Shown here: piece after piece, positions 16,829-25,562 of the stretch
Numbering within the stretch: position 1 is the first letter of the stretch
Layout: every line of letters begins with the position of its first letter
Made by a program: the position numbers and the translations under genes
Source of the DNA: Parachlamydiales bacterium
Lineage (GTDB): Bacteria; Chlamydiota; Chlamydiia; Chlamydiales; Rhabdochlamydiaceae
Direction of reading: 5' to 3'
Length of the DNA: 33,704 nucleotides
Assembly (NCBI GenBank): GCA_947474635.1
Contig: CANJJB010000014.1
Span: forward strand, 1 to 33,704
The notes under the pieces: model-generated
The model's database searches: none
What the model was told of the DNA's origin: nothing
What the model saw: only the letters and a program-made list of their open reading frames with translations

Positions 16829-16836
16829 AAGCTCTT

Positions 16837-17550
16837 ATGGTCGATTTAGTAAAGCATTATAAGGAAATAGAATCAAAATTAAGCTATACGTTTAAAGATA
16901 AGAAGTTGCTCACGCTTGCCTTCATCCATAGATCCTTTTATAACGAGAACAGGCAAATTGTGAGTGAACACAATGAAAGGCTAGAGTTTTTAGGGGATTC
17001 TGTATTGGGGCTTTTAATCTCTGACTACCTCTATCAAAATTTACCTATGCAGCCAGAAGGGGAGCTATCTCAGATTAGAGCCCATCTTGTAGAAGCTGGC
17101 ACGTGCGCTAGATGTCTGCAGAAGCTGGGCTTTGCCTCCGATGTGCTTCTTGGCAAAGGGGAAAAGATGAATGAGGGCAGGGGAAGGGATACGATTCTAG
17201 CGGATCTCTTTGAAGCCTTGATCGGCGCTATTTACCTCGATGGGGGGATGGAAGAGGCAAGAGCTTTCTTCTGGAAACATTTTGAAGAGGATATTCAGCA
17301 GGTTTTAAAAGCGCCTGTACACAACTGGAAGGCAGAACTTCAAGACTACTCGCAAAAAAAATATCAGAAGCCCCCACTTTATAAAGTAGAAAAAGAAACC
17401 GGGCCTGATCATAGTAAAATATTTCATGTGATTGCCTGCCTTGCAGACGTAGAGGTAGGTAGAGGCGTTGGCGCTTCAAAAAAAGAAGCTGAGCAAGCAG
17501 CTGCAGAAGATGCTTTAAACAATATCAAACCTAAGAAGTCCGATGGCTAA
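16837..17550 (+). CDS. rnc: ribonuclease III
   Basis: 237 residues, the standard length. This endonuclease cleaves double-stranded RNA, processing rRNA precursors and some mRNAs. The catalytic RNase III signature HNERLEFLGDSVLG is near residue 48, and the downstream acidic site DLFEALIGAIYLD lies near residue 125. The double-stranded RNA-binding domain fills about residues 165-232 and ends with GVGASKKEAEQAAAEDAL. AGGAT precedes the ATG. The stop overlaps the start of radA, giving the chlamydial rnc-radA-hemC order. Confidence 0.96.
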   Translation: MVDLVKHYKEIESKLSYTFKDKKLLTLAFIHRSFYNENRQIVSEHNERLEFLGDSVLGLLISDYLYQNLPMQPEGELSQIRAHLVEAGTCARCLQKLGFASDVLLGKGEKMNEGRGRDTILADLFEALIGAIYLDGGMEEARAFFWKHFEEDIQQVLKAPVHNWKAELQDYSQKKYQKPPLYKVEKETGPDHSKIFHVIACLADVEVGRGVGASKKEAEQAAAEDALNNIKPKKSDG

Positions 17551-18913
17551 AGAAAAAGTTATCTGGTCGTGTCAAGAGTGTGGAACTAAGCAAGCAAAGT
17601 GGACAGGTAGCTGCTCTGCTTGCCAGCAATGGAATACATTCGTTGAAGAAGTAGATCTTGTTGAAAAAAGAAAGCGCTTTGAAGCGACTTCTACGACGGT
17701 TGCAAAACCGATGCGCATCAAAGAAGTGACAACCGATGAATGTGACCGTATTAAAACAAAGCTCGTAGAATTTGATCGTCTGCTCGGAGGGGGGCTTGTC
17801 GTTGGATCTCTTTCTTTAGTAGCAGGAGACCCTGGTATTGGAAAGTCAACTCTCATGTTACAGATTGCGCAGTCCCTCGCAAGTCAGGGGCTAACTGTTC
17901 TCTACATTTGCGGAGAAGAATCAGTTCAGCAAACAACTTTAAGAGCGCGTAGGTTAAAAATTGTTTCAGAAAATCTTCTTCTCTATAGTGAAACCAACTT
18001 CTCTCACATCAAGATGCAGATCGATCAGCTCAAACCTGATATTTTAATTGTCGACTCTATTCAAATCATCTACAAAAATGAACTCACCTCAGCTCCCGGA
18101 TCTGTTTCTCAAGTTAGAGAGCTTGCTGCAGAATTTATGCACCTTGCAAAAGGAATGGGGATTTCTACGTTTTTGATTGGACATGTGACAAAATCTGGAG
18201 AGATTGCAGGCCCGCGTGTTTTAGAGCACATTGTAGATACGGTGCTTGATTTTGAAGGAGATCGTCAACATGGGTACCGTATTTTAAGAGCTGTGAAAAA
18301 TCGCTTTGGCCCTACAGATGACATTGCACTTTTTCAGATGAGCGCAGAAGGTTTGAAAGAAGTAGAAAACCCCTCTGAAGCATTTTTACAAGAGCGCGTA
18401 AGAGAGATGCCAGGCTCTGTTATTATTCCAACAATTGAAGGGACAAGATCGATTCTCATTGAAATACAAGCGCTTGCTGCTGCCTCATCTTTTGCAACAT
18501 CTACTAGAAAATCGACAGGTCTTGATCAAAACCGTTTAGCGCTTCTACTTGCTGTTTTAGAAAAACGAATGGGATATACGCTGCATCACACCGACGTTTT
18601 TGTTTCCGTAACAGGTGGTATGAAAATCACAGAACCTGCAATTGACTTAGGTATCCTCTTATCGATTGCTTCTTCTTTTTGTAACAAGCCTATCGATGCC
18701 GATACAGTTGTCGTAGGAGAAGTGGGCTTAGGTGGAGAAGTGCGTAGCGTTCCCAGAATTGAAGCGCGCATTAAAGAAGCGATCAACATGGGATTTAAGC
18801 AGTGCGTTTTGCCCAAGAGAAACTTAAAAAATCTATCCTCTATCTATTCTCAGAAAATTAAACTGATCGGGATTGATTTAGTTGAGGAAGCTATACGTGC
18901 GCTCATCCGCTGA
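17543..18913 (+). CDS. radA: DNA repair protein RadA (Sms)
   Basis: 456 residues, the full length. RadA is a RecA-related ATPase that aids branch migration and processing of recombination intermediates. In order it shows a zinc finger (C10-x2-C13 ... C27-x2-C30), a RecA-like core with P-loop GDPGIGKST and Walker B ILIVDS, the RadA-specific KNRFG motif, and a C-terminal Lon-protease-like domain (VSVTGGMKI, VVGEVGLGGEVR). The ATG overlaps the last codons of rnc by 8 bases, which implies coupling. The 3' end overlaps hemC. Confidence 0.96.
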   Translation: MAKEKVIWSCQECGTKQAKWTGSCSACQQWNTFVEEVDLVEKRKRFEATSTTVAKPMRIKEVTTDECDRIKTKLVEFDRLLGGGLVVGSLSLVAGDPGIGKSTLMLQIAQSLASQGLTVLYICGEESVQQTTLRARRLKIVSENLLLYSETNFSHIKMQIDQLKPDILIVDSIQIIYKNELTSAPGSVSQVRELAAEFMHLAKGMGISTFLIGHVTKSGEIAGPRVLEHIVDTVLDFEGDRQHGYRILRAVKNRFGPTDDIALFQMSAEGLKEVENPSEAFLQERVREMPGSVIIPTIEGTRSILIEIQALAAASSFATSTRKSTGLDQNRLALLLAVLEKRMGYTLHHTDVFVSVTGGMKITEPAIDLGILLSIASSFCNKPIDADTVVVGEVGLGGEVRSVPRIEARIKEAINMGFKQCVLPKRNLKNLSSIYSQKIKLIGIDLVEEAIRALIR

Positions 18914-19550
18914 ACTACGTATCAAAGTAGGTGCAAGAGACTCCAAGTTGTCTCATGCACAAGTTGAAGAAGTTTTTCAAGAACTTGCAGCCTTTCATCC
19001 TCATGTGCGCTTTGATCTTATCTGTATGAAAACAACAGGGGACTGTGATCTTACAACTTCTCTTCGCCTCCTTGACAAAACCGATTTTTTTACAAAAGAA
19101 CTCGATCACAAATTACTTCAGAAAGAAATAGACATTGCCATCCACTCTGCTAAAGATTTACCCGATCCTCTACCACAAGGTTTAAAAATCATTGCTCTTA
19201 CAAAAGGTGTTGATCCTTCCGATGCGCTTGTATTTAATAAAGAACTTCCACTCGGCGCTCTTATCGGGACCTCATCTCTCCGAAGAGAAGAGTCGCTTCT
19301 TAAGTGGCGCAGTGATTTAAAGTGCGTTGATGTGAGAGGTCCTGTTGATGCGCGTCTAGCGCAGCTTGATAGCGGGGCTCTAGATGGGCTTGTTATCGCA
19401 GAAGCAGCTCTTATCCGTCTCCAGCTTACTCACCGCAACAGAGTGCGTTTAGAAGGGGCTGCAGTGCCTTTCCAAGGCAGGCTTGCTATTGTTGGAAGAG
19501 CAGATGATACGGAGATGGAAGAGCTGTTTGAGTGTGTTCACTGTGTTTAA
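18897..19550 (+). CDS. hemC: porphobilinogen deaminase, short form without domain 3
   Basis: 217 residues from the GTG at 18897, chosen because GAGGAAG precedes it and the match to the family starts at ELRIKVGARDSKLSHAQ. The enzyme polymerises four porphobilinogens into hydroxymethylbilane. Domains 1 and 2 are recognisable: FFTKELDHKLL, DIAIHSAKDLP, GTSSLRREESLL, VRGPVDARLAQLDSG and LVIAEAALIRL. The frame ends at about the close of domain 2 (FQGRLAIVGRADD). The C-terminal domain, with the cysteine that holds the dipyrromethane primer, is absent, so the protein is about 90 residues short of the usual ~310. Chlamydial HemC proteins are recalled as short too, so this may be a lineage trait. The stop shares a TTAA with the convergent gene. 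Confidence 0.88.
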   Translation: MRSSAELRIKVGARDSKLSHAQVEEVFQELAAFHPHVRFDLICMKTTGDCDLTTSLRLLDKTDFFTKELDHKLLQKEIDIAIHSAKDLPDPLPQGLKIIALTKGVDPSDALVFNKELPLGALIGTSSLRREESLLKWRSDLKCVDVRGPVDARLAQLDSGALDGLVIAEAALIRLQLTHRNRVRLEGAAVPFQGRLAIVGRADDTEMEELFECVHCV

Positions 19551-21145
19551 AGGGCAGCAAGTTCGAGTTGTTTCAGTGCTCTTTCTGCGTCTTTATGGCC
19601 TTGGTTTTTAGCTCTAGTCAGCCAATACTCAGCTTTAGCTGCATTTTTTTGGTTTTGGTAATACCTGCCTAATTTGTATTCAGCATCGCGTAGTCCCTGA
19701 TAGGCTGCTACTTCGTATCTTTTAAAAGCTTCTTGGGGATCTTTTTTTAGAACGGTTCCATTTTCGTAGTATAGGGCAAGCTCATATAATGCTTTGGGCT
19801 CATCTCCTGCTAATTCATAGAGCTTGATTGCTTTTATGGTATCTTGTTTGACGCACGTGCCATTTTTATAGAAATTGCCGAGACCATATAATCCAGATCC
19901 ATCTCTTTCTGCTGCTAGCTTTTGGAATAGGGCAAGTGCTTTTGCAGTATCTGTTTTTACTCCTAGTCCATAGGTATAGCAAACGGCTTGGTGATAGCGT
20001 GCAGAGGCAAGACCTTGATCTGCAGCAAGTGTATATAATTGAAAAGCATCTAGCAACTTGCCACTTACATAATGGTAACATCTTCCTAGGTCGCATTGTC
20101 CCCAAGCGATTCCTTTGTTTGCTACCACTTCATATAGACGCAGGGCTTTTTTGAAATTTTGCTTTACCCCTATTCCGTGCTCATAACAGTGCGCGCGTAT
20201 GTAGTCTGCAAGCCAGTTATCTGGAAAGTGCTCTTCTAGGATTGTAGAGGTGTCGTGAAGAGACATTTGTGTAAGGCTTTGATCAAGATCTTCTTCGCCA
20301 AGGTGCGTAGTTTGTAGGTGTTTTCCTTTTGCAATCAAACGCATGATGAGTGTTTGGTCTTGGATATCTAAAGTTGTGATTAAGCGGGCTATGTCATCAA
20401 ACAGTACAATATTACTATCTTCGCGTAAGAAATTAATCAATGCGATAACAATTTTATCGGTTAGTTTTTTGTGTTCAAATGAGTGGGCTAGCTGAGCAAG
20501 TTCTATGAGTTGATCGTGCGTTAGTTCTTTGTCTAGCTCGCCTTCTTCTTGATATTTTATAAATGCGTTGAAAGTTTCTCGTGAAAAGGCATCAAGCTCA
20601 ATAGGAGACTCTTGCGTGGGAATATATTGTTTAAAATCATGCGGTAAATTTTTAAGCAATTTATAAGGAACAGAGATGTTTTCGAAGATGGGGGCTTCAT
20701 CTGCTACCATCTGATCTTCAATCCTAAAGCTAATAAGAGCATCATCATCTTCAGAGGATGCATTTGTTGGGCGGGTGGCTTGCATTTTTTCTGTTAGACA
20801 ACAAGGAAGTATTGCTTCTCTTTTGCAAACAGAATTTAAGTAAATGCTCAGGAGTTTGGGATAGAGATCAGGATAATTCGTTAGTAGCTCATCATTATTT
20901 TTAAAAAATTGAGAGAGGAGGGGTTGGATAGTAGCTAAACGGGTGGAGGTTGATTTAAAGCGGATCAAAGAGCGGAACTTTTCCCATAAAGAGGCTGTGC
21001 GGATTTCAATTGTAGGAGCAGCATTTGGATCTTTTTGAGGAAGAGCTACGATAATGTGCCCGTTTTGTAGACCTTCATAGAGGACATCGACGCTGCTTCT
21101 AAGTGCAGTGATATCGGTATATCGCTCTATGGAGATGGTGTTCAT
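19547..21145 (-). CDS. BTB/Skp1-like domain plus Sel1-repeat protein, candidate host-interaction effector
   Basis: 532 residues from the ATG at 21145; an in-frame ATG at 21193 would add 16 but would run past the divergent start at 21186. Residues about 155-240 (VPYKLLKNLP, SPIELDAFSRETFNAFIKY, LIELAQLAHSFEHKKLTDK) have the spacing of a BTB/POZ or Skp1 fold. From about 312 to the end run about six Sel1-like repeats of 33-38 residues (e.g. CYEHGIGVKQNFKKALRLYE, CYTYGLGVKTDTAKALALF). The first 150 residues are unassigned. There is no signal peptide or membrane helix. BTB-containing proteins are expanded in amoeba-associated chlamydiae, where they are thought to recruit host cullin ligases. That role here is inference. 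The stop overlaps the stop of hemC. Confidence 0.8.
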   Translation of the reverse strand: MNTISIERYTDITALRSSVDVLYEGLQNGHIIVALPQKDPNAAPTIEIRTASLWEKFRSLIRFKSTSTRLATIQPLLSQFFKNNDELLTNYPDLYPKLLSIYLNSVCKREAILPCCLTEKMQATRPTNASSEDDDALISFRIEDQMVADEAPIFENISVPYKLLKNLPHDFKQYIPTQESPIELDAFSRETFNAFIKYQEEGELDKELTHDQLIELAQLAHSFEHKKLTDKIVIALINFLREDSNIVLFDDIARLITTLDIQDQTLIMRLIAKGKHLQTTHLGEEDLDQSLTQMSLHDTSTILEEHFPDNWLADYIRAHCYEHGIGVKQNFKKALRLYEVVANKGIAWGQCDLGRCYHYVSGKLLDAFQLYTLAADQGLASARYHQAVCYTYGLGVKTDTAKALALFQKLAAERDGSGLYGLGNFYKNGTCVKQDTIKAIKLYELAGDEPKALYELALYYENGTVLKKDPQEAFKRYEVAAYQGLRDAEYKLGRYYQNQKNAAKAEYWLTRAKNQGHKDAERALKQLELAAL

Positions 21146-21185
21146 ATATATATCTTTGAGGTTTAATATTTTCTTTCGGAGCTTT

Positions 21186-21686
21186 ATGATCATAAGAAAG
21201 AGACAACATAGGTATCAAGTATTTTTAATGAAACATCAGGGGGAGCACTATAATTTGAAGGAGATTTTCGATAGGGTAAATGTGCTCTATTTTGAAAATA
21301 AAATTGATCTGAAGCTGCAGTGGTTTGGGAGTAAAAGTTTTGTGCCAAGAAGGCGCATTTTGCTCGGCTCCTATCACAAAAACAAGGGGCTTATTAAAAT
21401 TCACAGGCTGCTTGATCGCGCTCATGTGCCGGACTATTTTATCACGTACATTATGTATCACGAGATGCTCCATCATGTTGAGCCTCCCATAGAAAGATGG
21501 GGTCAAAGAAGACGCATTCACCATAAGGGATTTCACACGCGGGAGCAGGAATTTCAAGAGTATGCGCTTGCCCAAGAGTTTCGCAAGACAATTAGAGATG
21601 AGTGGTTTCAGCCAGAGCGCGTAGTGAGACGAAGAAGAGTTACAAAGCGTGGCATATTGAGAAGGATCATTAATATTTTTAGTTAA
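21186..21686 (+). CDS. SprT-like zinc metalloprotease-family protein
   Basis: 166 residues from the ATG at 21186, chosen over an upstream in-frame codon at 21108 because CGGAG lies just before it and the earlier start would lie inside the divergent gene. The SprT-like pattern is visible: NLKEIFDRVNVLYF near the start, a strand-rich middle with ILLGSYHKNKGLIKIH, the zinc site YHEMLHH (HExxH), and a later HHKGFHTREQEF providing a third ligand. The C-terminal ~35 residues are strongly basic (VVRRRRVTKRGILRR), which suggests nucleic-acid contact. Eukaryotic SPRTN relatives cut DNA-protein crosslinks; bacterial members are poorly understood. The start lies 40 bases from that of the BTB/Sel1 gene on the other strand, and the kinase gene follows 11 bases later. 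Confidence 0.8.
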   Translation: MIIRKRQHRYQVFLMKHQGEHYNLKEIFDRVNVLYFENKIDLKLQWFGSKSFVPRRRILLGSYHKNKGLIKIHRLLDRAHVPDYFITYIMYHEMLHHVEPPIERWGQRRRIHHKGFHTREQEFQEYALAQEFRKTIRDEWFQPERVVRRRRVTKRGILRRIINIFS

Positions 21687-21697
21687 GAAAGGTTCAT

Positions 21698-22591
21698 ATG
21701 GATAACTTAATCACTTTGTATCAACAGCGTCTTAATCTTCAGGGCGATACCTTTTCACGGATCGATCATGATGATGCAATGATTGGAGTTGTTTATAAAA
21801 TTACTGAGAAAACTGGCGCGCAGCTCATTTTAAAAATATGTCCCCGCGCTAGTGATTACTTGCGTGAAGTCTATTTTCTGAGATTCTTTGCAGATAGATT
21901 ACCAGTGCCTCATATTCGACAAGTTGTAGAACCAGAAGAAGAGATCAGTGGAGCGATTTTAATGGAGTGCTTACGTGGTACGTCGCTGCAATCTACTGAT
22001 TTTACAGATGGGATAGCATATGAAATCGGTTCATTGCTTGGACGTATTCATCTTAACCGCGTAGCAGGTTATGGTGATCTTACGCAACCGCATGATTTAA
22101 GTTCTGATCCACGCACTTATTTTACGCGGAAGTATGAAGAAGGATTTACTGAGTGTAGTGGTCACTTGCCTAAAGCATTGCTTGAACAATGTCGTAGCTA
22201 TTACGATACACATCTTGATCTCTTATCTTCAGTAGATGGTCCTTGTATTATCCACCGCGATTTTCGCGCAGGAAATATCATCGTTCATGATGGGAAAATT
22301 CAGGGCATTATCGATTGGTCTTCAGCGCGCGCAAGTTTTGCAGAAGAAGATTTTTGTCCTCTAGAACATGGAGAGTGGCCCATGCAAAAAAGCAGCAAGC
22401 GGTCTTTTTTAGCAGGATATGCAAGCATTCGTCCTGTTCCTCATTACGAGGCTATCATGCCTCTTCTTCGTTTGAGTAGAGCACTTGCTGCAGTTGGGTT
22501 TACGGTTAAGAGCGGAACATCAGAAAGCATCCATGCTAGAGTGTACCAGTCTGAGCGTTACTTTCTTGAAACGTTTTTTCAAAGGTTTTGA
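21698..22591 (+). CDS. aminoglycoside phosphotransferase (APH)-fold kinase
   Basis: 297 residues with an APH/choline-kinase-like fold. Motifs seen are a nucleotide-binding LILKICPRA strand, ILMECLRGTSL, a Brenner loop HRDFRAGNI and the metal site IIDWSSA. Members phosphorylate small molecules such as aminoglycosides, choline, homoserine or sugars; the substrate here cannot be told from sequence. It follows the SprT-like gene by 11 bases with an AAAGG ribosome site, so the two are probably co-transcribed. It converges on ptr with a 19-base gap. No resistance cassette context is present, so a metabolic role is likelier. Confidence 0.85.
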   Translation: MDNLITLYQQRLNLQGDTFSRIDHDDAMIGVVYKITEKTGAQLILKICPRASDYLREVYFLRFFADRLPVPHIRQVVEPEEEISGAILMECLRGTSLQSTDFTDGIAYEIGSLLGRIHLNRVAGYGDLTQPHDLSSDPRTYFTRKYEEGFTECSGHLPKALLEQCRSYYDTHLDLLSSVDGPCIIHRDFRAGNIIVHDGKIQGIIDWSSARASFAEEDFCPLEHGEWPMQKSSKRSFLAGYASIRPVPHYEAIMPLLRLSRALAAVGFTVKSGTSESIHARVYQSERYFLETFFQRF

Positions 22592-22610
22592 GAGAAGTTT
22601 TGCATGCTCT

Positions 22611-25535
22611 CTATTGATTGACAGCTTCTTTGACAGACACATACGTGCTGATGCTGCGGAGCTGAGAAGGCGTTGTGCGGTGAAAGAGAAGGGGATTTGC
22701 AGAGGGGGTTTCTTCTTCTTGAGTGGGCATGCTTTTGCCTTCTACTAGAATGGCAAGGCGTCTTGAGTTTTTAGGAGAGAAGAACTCGTTTGCATATTTG
22801 AAGGTGGATTCGTAAGAGAGGTTTTTTAGAGCGGCAATTCTCTTGTTGATCCAGTCAAAGTCGCCGTGACATTTAAAGGCGAGGGTATTGAGGAGCTGGG
22901 CCATCGCTGCTTGATTTTCAGGTGGCATTTCTAAAATGGTTACAAGACTTTCTCGGATGGTTTCAAAAGACTCAGAAGTAAGAGCTTCTTCGGGGCTACT
23001 ATTAAAATTATCTAAAAATATTTCAGAGCGAGCAAGGAGCTCTTGCGGTTTGTAAGAGCTTGACTGGATGTAGAAATTTTGGAAAAGCTGCTCTTCTGTT
23101 TCAACAGCTTGAGCTTGGACGATGTAGCCGGTTTGCTGCTTGGTTCGTAGGGTGTCAAAAAAGTTTCTGCTAAGTAGTGTCGATAAAACTTGTTGAGCAG
23201 ATTTTTTCTCAAGGGTGAAAGGGCCTTCTTGCAAGGTGAGGATCATGCCGTTGCCTTGCCTTTCAGTACTTATGGGGATGAGGAAGGGGCCGCCTGTTTC
23301 TGGAAGCACAAGCACTTCTTTTTTGACTTGGGTCTTAAGAGGATAAGGGATAGATCCTACAGAGACTTTCAGGCTGTTCCATAATTTTTTAGCAGAGGCA
23401 GAGGAGAAGTTTCCATAAATCATGCCTTCAACATATGTTTTTTTAAAGGCGCTTTCGCAGAATTGGATGAAGGATTTGTAGGAGATTTGGCTTAGGGCTG
23501 CATATTTAGATGGGTTTGTCGGAGCATTGTTAGAGAGAACGCTTTGGAGTATTTCAATGCCTTGCCGAAGAGGCATATCCTTAGAGGCATTTTGATAAGC
23601 AGTTGAAAGGACTTCTTTGTAGCTATCGAACTGCTTTTGTGTGGGGCGGACATTCGGAAGGGTTTCGAAAATGGTTTTTAAAAAAGCGGGTTGTTTATCG
23701 CTATATCCAGAGACTGCGAGGACGATTTTTAAATCTTGTTGCACGCTCATAAAATCAAGGCCTGCAGAGGATGCAAAAGAAAGGGGGCTGTAGAGCTGAT
23801 CTTTCAAAGAATAGAGGTAGAGGTCAAATAGGACAGTTGCTTGGGCAGAGCCATCTAATAGAGGCGTCTTTAAACTGAACATGGAGACGGAAGTCGGTAC
23901 TTGATACTGGCTATCTTGTTTGAAGTACACTGCGCACCCATCATCTTTTGATAGAAGCTCAGGAGGAGCTTTTGTGTCAGAGGTAGGAGGAAGGAGAGAA
24001 AGGTTTGTAGGGATGAATGGGTTTCTCGGGGGCAATTGGATGTTAGGGTTAACGGTTACATTTTTCCACTCTTTGAGTTTTTCTTGGGGTATCGCTTGAA
24101 TGGTGTATTCTGCTTCCATCCATTTTTCTTTGGATGTCATCGATACGCCTGTCATTTTTGGATCTGCTTGCACAAAAAAGACGCAGGTCTCAGGGACAAG
24201 AGTATCTATGAAGGCTTTTAGGAAGGCGGGGTCATAACTTGTGGGAATGTTGAGTTTCTGGGGGAAAGTTTCTAAGGGTTCATAGATGATGTTAGAGCCT
24301 AAATCTTGAACAAAGGCAAAGCACTCTTCACGAGTTTGGTATTCATAGTTGATGACGCTCATCTGCTTGTTTTCTTGGAAGATATAATCGGGTATGCCGG
24401 TAAGTTTTAGGCGGTTGATAGCTTGAAAGCAGCGGCTAATTACAGTGTTTAAATTTTTTACACCTTTTTCTGTGAGCGAGATGGAAATTTGAAAGAGGGC
24501 TTCATCTTGGCTGAATTGATCACTGCCACAAGAAACAGAGTCTGCTAGTTGCTCTTTTTTAAGTTGTTTGCATAGGCCGTTAGAGTCGCCGCTGTTTAGT
24601 GCATAAGCTACAAGATCAAAGACGCTACGATCTCTATCGCCTGCAAATTGTTTAGGTGGTTGCCATATGAGAGAAAGGGTTTTAATGTCTTTGATGGGCT
24701 TAATGTAAATAAAATGGCTTTCTTGCTTGGCATCTAGGAGCTCAAATGGATAGGCGGGTAGAGGATTAGCGTGATTGGGAACTGCAGAAAAGTCGCCGGT
24801 AACTATGGGGATGAGCTGCTCAAGAGGCAGTGCTGAGATGACAACGAGGTGCATGCGGTTTGCGCTGTAATTTTTTTCGTACCAGAGGACAAGAGCCTCG
24901 CGTGGTATGCCTCCGAGAGTTTGAGCATTACCTGTAGAAAAGCCTGCATTAGGATGGGCAGGGTTGCCTGTTTCTTTGAGTATCATGTACTCGCGCCATC
25001 CATCATTTTCGATATTTTTTGAGTGTTCCTGATCAACAGCAAGTAGTTCTCGTCCTACAGAAGAGGAGTTGAAAAGGGGATCGATAAAAAAGGCTGCAAA
25101 GCGGTTTAAAGCTTCAGCAAAAGTGTCGTTATTGATGCAAAACATGTAGACGGTTTTGTCAGATGCGGTGAAGGCGTTATTGTGTCCTCCATGGTCACCG
25201 ATGAATTGCATGTACTCTGATTCGTCGGGATAGGTTTTAGTTCCCATAAATAACATGTGCTCGCAGAAGTGGGCCATGCCGGGGTATTCTTTAGGGTCAG
25301 CCCACGAGCCTGCTTCAACAGCAAGAGAGGCTCCTGACTGATCGGTATCAGGATCAGAAATAATATAAGCTTCAAGGCCGTTTTCAAGGCGGATTTTTGC
25401 TGTTTTACGATTGGCAAGGGATGGGTTTAGAATGGGAGTTGTAGCTTTATCTTCTACGTAATCAAAAGCAGATGAGGTGTCATTGCCTAAGACAATAGTG
25501 GAGAGAGCTAAGAGGAAAAATATTTTTTTGAGCAT
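22611..25535 (-). CDS. ptr: insulinase-family (M16) zinc metalloprotease
   Basis: 974 residues, the size of pitrilysin/insulysin. An N-terminal signal peptide is likely (MLKKIFFLLALSTIVLG), placing it in the periplasm. The inverted zinc motif HFCEH (H89, E92, H93) and the downstream ligand E170 in RELLAVDQE are intact, so it should be an active peptidase that degrades small polypeptides. The later half is the inactive second M16 portion, with QTGYIVQAQ near residue 815. The gene sits 5 bases after plsB with no Shine-Dalgarno, so coupled translation is likely. The rng-plsB-ptr order matches that recalled for Chlamydia. Confidence 0.93.
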   Translation of the reverse strand: MLKKIFFLLALSTIVLGNDTSSAFDYVEDKATTPILNPSLANRKTAKIRLENGLEAYIISDPDTDQSGASLAVEAGSWADPKEYPGMAHFCEHMLFMGTKTYPDESEYMQFIGDHGGHNNAFTASDKTVYMFCINNDTFAEALNRFAAFFIDPLFNSSSVGRELLAVDQEHSKNIENDGWREYMILKETGNPAHPNAGFSTGNAQTLGGIPREALVLWYEKNYSANRMHLVVISALPLEQLIPIVTGDFSAVPNHANPLPAYPFELLDAKQESHFIYIKPIKDIKTLSLIWQPPKQFAGDRDRSVFDLVAYALNSGDSNGLCKQLKKEQLADSVSCGSDQFSQDEALFQISISLTEKGVKNLNTVISRCFQAINRLKLTGIPDYIFQENKQMSVINYEYQTREECFAFVQDLGSNIIYEPLETFPQKLNIPTSYDPAFLKAFIDTLVPETCVFFVQADPKMTGVSMTSKEKWMEAEYTIQAIPQEKLKEWKNVTVNPNIQLPPRNPFIPTNLSLLPPTSDTKAPPELLSKDDGCAVYFKQDSQYQVPTSVSMFSLKTPLLDGSAQATVLFDLYLYSLKDQLYSPLSFASSAGLDFMSVQQDLKIVLAVSGYSDKQPAFLKTIFETLPNVRPTQKQFDSYKEVLSTAYQNASKDMPLRQGIEILQSVLSNNAPTNPSKYAALSQISYKSFIQFCESAFKKTYVEGMIYGNFSSASAKKLWNSLKVSVGSIPYPLKTQVKKEVLVLPETGGPFLIPISTERQGNGMILTLQEGPFTLEKKSAQQVLSTLLSRNFFDTLRTKQQTGYIVQAQAVETEEQLFQNFYIQSSSYKPQELLARSEIFLDNFNSSPEEALTSESFETIRESLVTILEMPPENQAAMAQLLNTLAFKCHGDFDWINKRIAALKNLSYESTFKYANEFFSPKNSRRLAILVEGKSMPTQEEETPSANPLLFHRTTPSQLRSISTYVSVKEAVNQ

Positions 25536-25540
25536 TAACG

Positions 25541-25562
25541 CTATCGTACTATTTTACGATAG
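25541..25562 (-). promoter_or_regulatory. hairpin spanning the plsB stop, upstream of ptr
   Basis: Perfect 8-base arms CTATCGTA (25541-25548) and TACGATAG (25555-25562) surround a 6-base loop and include the stop codon of plsB, 5 bases before the ptr start. There is no U tract, so it is not a typical terminator. It might affect mRNA stability or coupling. Confidence 0.4.

Noticed and set aside
21225-21575. 116-codon minus-strand ORF
   Set aside because: It lies antisense to the SprT-like gene, whose HExxH motif shows the true frame.
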